64,000 nucleotides of DNA from Caproiciproducens sp. NJN-50 (GTDB lineage Bacteria; Bacillota; Clostridia; Oscillospirales; Acutalibacteraceae), in NCBI RefSeq assembly GCF_004103755.1, contig NZ_CP035283.1:1302001-1366000 (forward strand), written 5' to 3'. The notes beneath the pieces were generated by a model. It was not told the origin of the DNA and searched no databases. It was given only the letters and a program-made list of their open reading frames with translations. The stretch's first letter is position 1. The number at the start of each line of letters is the position of its first letter. Shown here piece after piece: positions 16,959 to 22,600 of the stretch. The translations under genes were made by a program, and so were the position numbers.

Positions 16959-17844
16959 CCGGATGATGCAGGGACTGATTTTACAGGGAATCGGCGGTTT
17001 CTATTCAGTGGAAGCCGCCGGTCGGATTTATGAGTGCCGGGCGCGGGGGATCTTCCGCAAAAACGGCGTGACGCCGCTTGCTGGGGATCTTGCCGCCATC
17101 TCCGCAGAGCCGGACGGCACGGGAACCGTGAACGAGATTCTGCCGCGCCGGAACTTTCTGCTCCGGCCTCCGGTCGCGAATCTGGACCAGCTGGTCGTTG
17201 TCGTCTCGGCCTGCGAGCCGTCGCCGAACCTGCTGAACACGGACCGGGCGATTGCCGCCGCCCTGGATAAGGGGATCGAACCGGCGCTTGTGTTTTCCAA
17301 GACCGACCTGATGCCGGTGGAATCGCTTGAAGAGATTTATTCCAACACAGGGATCCGCCGGTTCAGCGTCTCCTGCCAGACGGGAGAGGGGCTGCAGGAC
17401 GTGCTGCGGATCCTCGCGGGAAAGACGACGGCCTTTACCGGGAATTCCGGGGTTGGGAAGTCCACGCTGTTAAACAGCCTGTTTCAAGGTTTGAATCTCC
17501 AGACCGGCGAAATCAGCCGCAAACTTGGGCGGGGCCGGCACACGACCCGGAAGGTCCAGCTTCTGAAGCTGGACGGCGGAGGCTATGTGGCCGACACACC
17601 CGGTTTTTCTTCCATCACGCTGGAAAAAAGCGACCGCATTGCCAAGGGAAACCTGCCGCTTTGCTTTCCGGAGTTTGCCCCTTATCTCAAGCAATGCCGT
17701 TTTTCCTCCTGCTCCCATACCCGTGAGAAGGGCTGCGCCGTATTGCAGGCGGTCGAAGACGGCAAAATCAGCAAGTCGAGACACGAAAGCTATACGGCAA
17801 TGTATCGGGAAATGGACGGAATCAAGGAATGGAACAAAAAGTGA
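16951..17844 (+). CDS. rsgA: Small ribosomal subunit biogenesis GTPase RsgA
   Basis: Circularly permuted GTPase that acts late in 30S maturation. It has an N-terminal OB domain, the G4 motif SKTDLMPVE, then G1 GNSGVGKSTLLNSL and G3 DTPGFSS, and a C-terminal zinc knuckle with CRFSSCSHTREKGCAV. This permuted motif order is diagnostic. The frame is open further upstream inside prkC. The ATG at 16951 overlaps the prkC stop by 8 bases and gives 297 residues, the usual size. ATG codons at 16963 and 16966 are alternatives. Confidence 0.95.
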   Translation: MTDRMMQGLILQGIGGFYSVEAAGRIYECRARGIFRKNGVTPLAGDLAAISAEPDGTGTVNEILPRRNFLLRPPVANLDQLVVVVSACEPSPNLLNTDRAIAAALDKGIEPALVFSKTDLMPVESLEEIYSNTGIRRFSVSCQTGEGLQDVLRILAGKTTAFTGNSGVGKSTLLNSLFQGLNLQTGEISRKLGRGRHTTRKVQLLKLDGGGYVADTPGFSSITLEKSDRIAKGNLPLCFPEFAPYLKQCRFSSCSHTREKGCAVLQAVEDGKISKSRHESYTAMYREMDGIKEWNKK

Positions 17845-18464
17845 TCTGTATGGTGATCGGTTCGGTGCCGATGGAAAGAAAGGAAATTTTTGAAGAATAT
17901 CATCCGGGGGATTGTTATGTGATCTGTGCCGACGGCGGACTTGAAAACGCCAACCGCTTTCATATCAGGCCGGACCTGATCATCGGCGATTTCGACTCCT
18001 ACCGGGGAGCACTTCCGGAAGGAGTGCAGACCATCCGGCTGAAAGTTGAAAAGGACGAAACCGATACTCTCGCGGCTGTAAAGGAGGGAATCCGCCGCGG
18101 ATTCCGGCAGTTCGTACTGCTTGGCGGGCTGGGCGGCGAGCGTTTTGACCATTCCTTCGCGAATCTTTGCGTCCTTCAATATCTGTGCCATCAGGGCTGC
18201 AAGGCTGTCCTGGTTGGAGAAAACAGTAAACTTTTTTTAATTACGGAGGGAAGGCTGACCCTAGACGGGATGAAAGGCGCCACTGTTTCGGTCTTTCCAT
18301 TTGGCTGTCCCGCCTGCCGGGTCAGCTATATCGGAATGAAATATCCGCTGACAAAGGCGGTTCTTCATTCGGACGACCCTCTCGGTGTCAGCAACCGGAT
18401 CGAAGCGGAGGAGGCGCGCATTTCCGTGCATGGCGGTGATGCCCTGATTCTGGTCCAGTCCTAA
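17829..18464 (+). CDS. thiN: Thiamine pyrophosphokinase
   Basis: Transfers pyrophosphate from ATP to thiamine to make the cofactor. The 211 residues contain ICADGGLENA, IIGDFDSY, KDETDTLAA and LGGLGGERFDHSFANL, the standard TPK blocks. It overlaps rsgA by 16 bases. In B. subtilis thiN also lies between the rsgA region and spoVM, which supports both this call and the SpoVM call downstream. No rpe gene is present between rsgA and thiN. Confidence 0.95.
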   Translation: MEQKVICMVIGSVPMERKEIFEEYHPGDCYVICADGGLENANRFHIRPDLIIGDFDSYRGALPEGVQTIRLKVEKDETDTLAAVKEGIRRGFRQFVLLGGLGGERFDHSFANLCVLQYLCHQGCKAVLVGENSKLFLITEGRLTLDGMKGATVSVFPFGCPACRVSYIGMKYPLTKAVLHSDDPLGVSNRIEAEEARISVHGGDALILVQS

Positions 18465-18540
18465 ATTCTCTTTAGCACACATTTCCCGCCGCTGTATATA
18501 CTGTTATTAGAACTTAAAACTGCGCCGGGGCGGTGAGCAT

Positions 18541-18702
18541 ATGGGAGGCAGGCACAAGATCGATACAAAAAGCTGGGCGCACTATATTGTGGCGTTTGGC
18601 TTGGGATTACTCCTTTCCTGCTTTTGCCCTATGGGACTGATCATGCTTTTAGCGTCCATTATCATCATCACGTTGGGCATCGCACTTTTCAAAGGGTGCT
18701 GA
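18541..18702 (+). CDS. Small hydrophobic protein of 53 residues, unknown function
   Basis: ATG at 18541 to TGA at 18700-18702, with a G-rich region and GGTGAG just upstream as possible SD. The first 12 residues are polar and basic (GGRHKIDTK). The rest is almost wholly hydrophobic with a kink at CFCPMG, giving one or two membrane segments (about 15-31 and 33-49), ending in KGC. It sits between thiN and spoVM, 25 bases before the latter. The position suggests a sporulation-related membrane peptide, but I do not recognise the family. Confidence 0.6.
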   Translation: MGGRHKIDTKSWAHYIVAFGLGLLLSCFCPMGLIMLLASIIIITLGIALFKGC

Positions 18703-18727
18703 ACATATTTCCGGGAGGGATACATTC

Positions 18728-18808
18728 ATGAAGGTTGTCGTCGTACGGAGTTCGAAATTCTGGAGCTTTTTGCTGCGCAGGATGTTTAACATCAAAAGAG
18801 AGCAATAG
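18728..18808 (+). CDS. spoVM: Stage V sporulation protein SpoVM
   Basis: A 26-codon gene with ATG at 18728 and GGGAGGG SD ten bases upstream. The product begins MKVVVVRSSKFWSFLLRRMF and ends NIKREQ. SpoVM of B. subtilis is also 26 residues, an amphipathic helix that recognises the curved forespore membrane and anchors the SpoIVA coat ATPase. Clostridial versions share the MKVVVV-R-S-KF start and a basic LLRR-type helix. The location after thiN and immediately before a strong terminator matches the B. subtilis gene order. Its presence implies an endospore-forming lineage. Confidence 0.88.
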   Translation: MKVVVVRSSKFWSFLLRRMFNIKREQ

Positions 18809-18861
18809 ACTGCTGAGCTTCGGAAAGCCGGAGGCCGGCCTGTTGGGAAAAATAAGTCCTT

Positions 18862-18903
18862 GGAACCCGTCTCCCGCATCATGCGGGAGACGGGTTCCTT
18901 TTT
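18862..18903 (+). terminator. Strong terminator after spoVM
   Basis: Near-perfect inverted repeat of about 17 bp, arms 18862-18878 and 18882-18898 (GGAACCCGTCTCCCGCA and its complement), with a tiny loop, followed by TTTTT. It closes the long run of genes from yicC onwards. Confidence 0.95.
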
Positions 18904-18975
18904 GCAGCAGGCGGTGTTTTGTGCCCTCCGTTTGAACCGGCGCGGCGGCTGGGGGCGAACCGAGAGGCCCGGAAC

Positions 18976-19010
18976 AAAAAACGGCTGATACCGATTTCGT
19001 ATCAACCGTT
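18976..19010 (-). terminator. Terminator of the minus-strand small gene at 19120-19335
   Basis: Read on the minus strand: AACGG-A-TGATAC type arms (18999-19010 with 18980-18991) and a 7-base loop, followed by a U-tract from the A-run at 18976-18981. There is one internal mismatch. Confidence 0.7.
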
Positions 19011-19119
19011 TGCGTCGTTCTTTATTGCTGCCTTATGCATTTCTTAACGCTGTTCCGTACACGGCTTGATCAGCGGTACAGGTGCTGAACGGAGATCTTT
19101 GGCACCCGAAACCAGAAGT

Positions 19120-19335
19120 TCATAACGGCTTTACAAGCTTCAGTTTCCTGTATTCGTAAATGCTTTCCAGATCTTCATAGGTCCCGTCGTTATGTACAGC
19201 GCCGAGGTGCAGAAAGGCCGGACTGAAATTGCCGGAATCGAACTGAGAAGGGACGATACAGAACTCAATCAAATTGCCGTTTCGGGCCTGTAACAGCTTT
19301 TTTTCCACTTCATTTTTTGGTACAAGAATTTTCAT
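19120..19335 (-). CDS. Small protein of unknown function, 71 residues
   Basis: Starts MKILVPKNEVEKKLLQARNG and ends EYRKLKLVKPL. It has no membrane segment or cysteine cluster and looks like a small soluble alpha/beta protein with one Cys. The frame is open upstream to 19506, but the DNA between 19359 and 19506 holds a terminator and a promoter, so the long form is not credible. AAAGGATG lies six bases before the ATG at 19335. An alternative ATG at 19359 with AAAGGTG would add eight residues. It has its own promoter and terminator. I do not recognise the family. Confidence 0.7.
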   Translation of the reverse strand: MKILVPKNEVEKKLLQARNGNLIEFCIVPSQFDSGNFSPAFLHLGAVHNDGTYEDLESIYEYRKLKLVKPL

Positions 19336-19389
19336 GTACGACATCCTTTCTCCAATCATTTTCACCTTTCTTTCCTGTGTCCCGACTAT

Positions 19390-19418
19390 AGTATAATAAA
19401 AAAAAATATAGTCTTCAA
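19390..19418 (-). promoter_or_regulatory. Sigma-A promoter for the 71-residue gene
   Basis: On the minus strand, TTGAAG (19418-19413), a 17-base spacer containing a nine-T run, and TATACT (19395-19390). Confidence 0.75.
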
Positions 19419-19451
19419 GGGTGGAAATTGTCGCCGGCTGTCGATTACAAA

Positions 19452-19498
19452 GAAAAATTAGTGCGGCACGGCGCCCGGCCGGCGGGACACCGTGCCGC
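19452..19498 (-). terminator. Terminator of the cysteine-rich peptide gene
   Basis: On the minus strand, GCGGCACGG (19498-19490) pairs with CCGTGCCGC (19471-19463). The interior is GC-rich and ACTAATTTTTCT follows. It begins nine bases after the stop codon of the 31-residue gene. Confidence 0.88.
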
Positions 19499-19506
19499 TC
19501 AGTCAA

Positions 19507-19602
19507 TTAAAATCTGCGGCATCCACAACGGCATCTGCAGCGGCAACCACAGCGGCAGCCACAGCCGCCAAAAGCCAGCAGAGGAATCAGCCAGCAGCAC
19601 AT
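19507..19602 (-). CDS. 31-residue peptide with ten cysteines, unknown function
   Basis: ATG at 19602-19600 to TAA at 19509-19507. The peptide opens with MCCWLIPLLAFGG, a short hydrophobic segment, and continues GCGCRCGCRCRCGCRRF, in which cysteine alternates with Gly or Arg eight times. Gene status rests on a complete, correctly spaced expression unit: promoter at 19637-19666, SD AAGGGA eight bases before the ATG, and a terminator right after the stop. The composition could suit metal or cluster binding, disulfide packing at a spore or cell surface, or a precursor for modification. No modification, export or immunity gene is adjacent. I do not recognise a family. Confidence 0.68.
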   Translation of the reverse strand: MCCWLIPLLAFGGCGCRCGCRCRCRCGCRRF

Positions 19603-19636
19603 CTCAAAAATCCCTTCTTTCCTAGAGGACTGCTCT

Positions 19637-19666
19637 ATCATATGTTTTTGCCGCGAAGCTTGTCAA
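19637..19666 (-). promoter_or_regulatory. Sigma-A promoter for the cysteine-rich peptide
   Basis: On the minus strand, consensus TTGACA (19666-19661), an 18-base spacer and TATGAT (19642-19637). The expected start near 19630 leaves a leader of about 28 bases. Confidence 0.8.
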
Positions 19667-19855
19667 TATTGCACTGCGGAATGCGAAATTGTAATTTGAG
19701 AGAGGAATTCCGATGCATTTCAGTGTCTTTTAACTTTTATCGAGTGTTTTGTCCCACTGCTTTTATGAAATTTTCATCATTTGGATATAGTGCATTCATT
19801 TTTTTACCATAGAATTATTCATAATCTTTTTCTATATTAAAGGAGTTGAAATAAA

Positions 19856-19888
19856 GTGCCGTCTAGAATTAAAAACGAATGGGAATGA
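19856..19888 (+). CDS. Possible 10-codon leader peptide ahead of the ribbon-helix-helix gene
   Basis: GTG at 19856 is preceded by AAAGGAG with good spacing. It encodes ten residues (VPSRIKNEWE pattern) and stops at TGA 19886-19888, which overlaps an ATG at 19885 of the next frame as ATGA. The downstream gene has no comparable SD of its own, so translation could be coupled through this short frame. This is inferred from SD placement alone. Confidence 0.35.
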   Translation: MPSRIKNEWE

Positions 19889-20073
19889 GTGACATGATGA
19901 GCGAAGCAAGAATAAAAGCCAATCGAAAATATCTGAAAAAAATGGACGATGTCATCTTCAGGGTAAAAAAAGGACGGAAAGCTCAAATCAAAGCGCGGGC
20001 GGAGTCGCTGGGCATGAGCCTGAATGCGTATATGAATTCTTTGATTGACAGGGATATGGAAACTCACCTGTAA
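19885..20073 (+). CDS. Small Arc/ribbon-helix-helix-like protein
   Basis: About 62 residues. The C-terminal part reads IFRVKKGRKAQIKARAESLGMSLNAYMNSLIDRDME, a beta strand followed by two helices as in Arc/MetJ-type DNA-binding proteins that often serve as antitoxins or small repressors. The N-terminal SEARIKANRKYLKKMDD is a common lead-in for such proteins in Clostridia. Start candidates are ATG 19879, 19885, 19894 and 19897. The one at 19885 overlaps the stop of a well-initiated 10-codon frame and is given here. No toxin gene lies next to it. Confidence 0.68.
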   Translation: MSDMMSEARIKANRKYLKKMDDVIFRVKKGRKAQIKARAESLGMSLNAYMNSLIDRDMETHL

Positions 20074-20161
20074 TCTCATCATGCTCTCATTGTTTTCATA
20101 TAATGTTTTCTCGTCCGGTGCCGATAATACTAATAAGAACAGCAGGAAGGGATGAATCGTT

Positions 20162-20482
20162 TTGGCCATATCATCAATTTCAGGAACATCCGGCTATTAT
20201 GCCGCCGGTACGAGCGGCAGCTCAAACAGTCAAACGGAAATTTCACAGTTGGAAAAACAGGAGAAGAAACTGCAGGAAAAACTGGAAGACCTGGAGAAAA
20301 ATTCATCAGACGAAAACTCCGAGCTGGTCCAGATGTACCAGCAGCAGATCTCGGCGATTGAAAGACAGATTCAGCAGATTGAAAACCAGCAAAGATCAGC
20401 TTCCGCACAGGAACAGAAGAACGCGACATCTGCGGAGGCGCAAAATTCGACGGAAACGAGTGTTCTTGATACGATTGTATAA
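20162..20482 (+). CDS. FlxA-like coiled-coil protein
   Basis: A 106-residue, highly polar protein starting at TTG 20162. After a Ser/Gly-rich N-terminus comes a long predicted coiled coil (about residues 27-85, QTEISQLEKQEKKLQEKLEDLE onward in pattern) rich in Gln, Glu and Lys, and a Ser/Thr-rich tail. It resembles the FlxA-like family (pfam14282), whose function is unknown despite regulation by flagellar sigma factors in E. coli. AGGAAGG lies about twelve bases upstream, which is rather far. A terminator follows within ten bases. Confidence 0.7.
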   Translation: MAISSISGTSGYYAAGTSGSSNSQTEISQLEKQEKKLQEKLEDLEKNSSDENSELVQMYQQQISAIERQIQQIENQQRSASAQEQKNATSAEAQNSTETSVLDTIV

Positions 20483-20489
20483 TCGCGGC

Positions 20490-20527
20490 AAAAAACCCCC
20501 GGCTGCTGGAAAAGCGGCCGGGGTTTT
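20490..20527 (+). terminator. Terminator after the FlxA-like gene
   Basis: AAAAACCCCCGGC and GCCGGGGTTTTTT arms (20490-20503 and 20517-20527) around a short inner hairpin. The A-rich left side allows function on both strands. Confidence 0.85.
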
Positions 20528-20654
20528 TTGCAGTCCGGGAAATCCGCCGATAACGGCTGCGGCGATTGAAAACATCCAAAGGCAAAGCTTTTTAAGTATA
20601 AAAACCGTTCGTTCGCAAAAACTATCCTGCGAATAACAAGGACGGAAGGTTGCC

Positions 20655-21776
20655 ATGATTGCGCTTCTGAAAGACGCTGAGTGTTATTGCCCGCAGTACA
20701 GCGGGAAAAAGGATATATTAATCGCGGAAGACAAAATAGAAAGTATCGATCCGGTTGGAAGGTGGGGAAACTGCCCGTTTCTTGACCGGATTATTGATTG
20801 TGGAGGGCTAAAAGCATTTCCCGGCTTGATCGACCAGCACGTCCATATTGTGGGGGGCGGAGGCGAACAGGGGTTTGCCAGCAGGATCGGGGACATTGCT
20901 GCCGACGATGTTTTTTTGTCGGGCGTGACCACTTTGGTCGGCCTTCTTGGCTTTGACAGCTGTACCAAAGATCCCGCAAATCTTTTTGCGAAGGCAAAAA
21001 GCCTTCAAAAAGCGGGACTGACCGCTTATATCTATTCCGGCGGTTATACTTTTCCCATGGCTTCTCTGACCCAGAACATCCTTCATGACCTGATCATGGT
21101 GAATGAGGTGATCGGCGTCGGGGAGGTCGCGATTGCCGATCACCGCTCCTCCCAGCCGAGCGTATCGGAACTGGCGGAACTTGCCTCGGCCGTCCACGCC
21201 GGCGGGATGATCGCCGGAAAGGCGGGCGTCGTCCATATCCATCTCGGAGAGGGAAAACGAGGGCTGGGTCTGCTTCGGGATATTCTGGACCAGACGGATC
21301 TGCCGATGGAAATGTTTGTTCCGACGCATGTCAACCGTCAGCGGGAGTTGTTCACACAGGCAATGGAATACTGTAAAGCGGGAGGAAATATTGACCTGAC
21401 GGCCGGGGAGACGCATGGGATCCCCGTTCCGGACGCAATCGAAATATTGGTAAAAAGCGGGATGGACCTTTCCAGGGTCACCGTCAGTTCCGACTCGAAC
21501 GGAAGCGTCCCGACAGGAGGAGTGGGGAAGATTCAGGAGCTGTTTGACGATATCCGCGGCTGTATCCTCGAGAAGGGGGTCCTGCCGGAAACCGCGTTCC
21601 GTTTTGTGACGGAAAATGTCGCGAAAATACTGAAGTTATATCCGCGAAAAGGAACGCTCCGGGCAGGCGCGGATGCCGATATCGCGGTTTTGGACTGCGG
21701 TTACAATCTGAGGAAGCTGTTCTGCCGGGGCAGACAGACCGTGGAGGACGGGCGTGCTGTCCGTCCGGAGGAGTGA
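20655..21776 (+). CDS. iadA: Isoaspartyl dipeptidase (beta-aspartyl-peptidase)
   Basis: Amidohydrolase that cleaves beta-Asp-X dipeptides such as the beta-Asp-Arg released from cyanophycin. The 373-residue protein has the first metal motif in GLIDQHVHIVGGGGE (His-x-His), a central VHIHLGEGK segment and the late aspartate in VSSDSNGS. The substrate-binding PTHVNR is also typical of IadA. The ATG at 20655 follows GGAAGG. It is the first gene of a three-gene operon with cyanophycinase and cyanophycin synthetase, which fixes its likely role. Confidence 0.94.
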   Translation: MIALLKDAECYCPQYSGKKDILIAEDKIESIDPVGRWGNCPFLDRIIDCGGLKAFPGLIDQHVHIVGGGGEQGFASRIGDIAADDVFLSGVTTLVGLLGFDSCTKDPANLFAKAKSLQKAGLTAYIYSGGYTFPMASLTQNILHDLIMVNEVIGVGEVAIADHRSSQPSVSELAELASAVHAGGMIAGKAGVVHIHLGEGKRGLGLLRDILDQTDLPMEMFVPTHVNRQRELFTQAMEYCKAGGNIDLTAGETHGIPVPDAIEILVKSGMDLSRVTVSSDSNGSVPTGGVGKIQELFDDIRGCILEKGVLPETAFRFVTENVAKILKLYPRKGTLRAGADADIAVLDCGYNLRKLFCRGRQTVEDGRAVRPEE

Positions 21777-21781
21777 ATGAT

Positions 21782-22600
21782 ATGGAGGATCTCCCGAAGG
21801 GTTATTTGATCATTATTGGGGGTGCGGAGGACAAAACAGGGGAGAGCGTCATTTTAAGACAGGCTCCGGAAATGCTTTCCGGCTCGGACTGTCTGACCGT
21901 ACTGACCACGGCGACGGAGCAGCCGCAGGCGGCAGGGCGGAAATATCGGGAGGCTTTTACCGGCCTCGGAATGAAAAACGTGATTGTTCTGGACATCAGC
22001 AGCCGTGAACAGGCGGAAGACCCGGAAAACGGGGCGGCGATTGCAAAATCGAAATGTGTCTTTTTTACGGGCGGAGACCAGCTCAGAATCACCAGCATCC
22101 TGGGCGGAACCAGAGTGAACGCGGAACTGAAAAATCTCTACCGCAGCGGAGGCGTCATCATGGGGACCAGCGCCGGGGCGTCGGCCATGACTTCCACAAT
22201 GGTCGTCCAGGGAAACGACAATGAGCCGGCCCGCAAATGCACGCTGAAAATGGCGCCCGGCCTCGGGCTGCTGAGCGGAGTGATGATCGACCAGCACTTT
22301 GATCAGCGGGGCCGCTTTGGAAGGCTGCTGTGCGGCATTGCCGAAAACCCGGACGTGCTCGGGGTCGGGATCGATGAAGATACGGCGATCAAACTTTACC
22401 CGGACCAGCATTTTGAAGTGATCGGCTCCAATGCCGTGACCATTCTGGACGGGAAAACCATTCAGAGTTCAAACGTTTCCGAATTGAATCCAGACGAGCT
22501 GCTGATGATTACGGGTGTCACGGTGCACACTCTTCCGAAGGGCTACGGCTTTGAACTGAAAAATAGAAAGGTTTTGCGACTGAATGATGGAAAGCGATAG
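21782..22600 (+). CDS. cphB: Cyanophycinase
   Basis: Serine exopeptidase of family S51 that breaks cyanophycin (multi-Arg-poly-Asp) into beta-Asp-Arg dipeptides. The 272-residue protein has GGAEDK near the N-terminus, FTGGDQLRI, the nucleophile elbow GTSAGASAM, and DQHFDQRGRFGRL. A GTG at 21773 overlaps the iadA stop, but GGAGGAG at 21767-21773 is properly spaced only for ATG 21782. The 3' end overlaps cphA by 17 bases. Confidence 0.95.
   Translation: MEDLPKGYLIIIGGAEDKTGESVILRQAPEMLSGSDCLTVLTTATEQPQAAGRKYREAFTGLGMKNVIVLDISSREQAEDPENGAAIAKSKCVFFTGGDQLRITSILGGTRVNAELKNLYRSGGVIMGTSAGASAMTSTMVVQGNDNEPARKCTLKMAPGLGLLSGVMIDQHFDQRGRFGRLLCGIAENPDVLGVGIDEDTAIKLYPDQHFEVIGSNAVTILDGKTIQSSNVSELNPDELLMITGVTVHTLPKGYGFELKNRKVLRLNDGKR

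Larger units (their letters stand above)
18809..19119. other. Gene-free stretch with two convergent terminators
   Basis: About 310 bases between spoVM and the end of a minus-strand small gene. It holds the spoVM terminator (plus, 18862-18903) and a minus-strand terminator (18976-19010). The bases 19011-19119 show no coding or structural signal I can support. Confidence 0.6.

Noticed and set aside
19507..19602. Cysteine-rich peptide as a classical lantibiotic or SCIFF-type RiPP
   Set aside because: No lanthionine synthetase, radical-SAM maturase, protease or transporter gene is adjacent, and the SCIFF consensus is not matched. Kept only as an open possibility.
19492..19812. Plus-strand ORF of 106 codons rich in Ala, Ser and Thr
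   Set aside because: It is the complement of the cysteine-rich minus-strand gene. It has no SD, and the Ala/Ser/Thr bias is what the antisense of alternating Cys/Gly/Arg codons gives.
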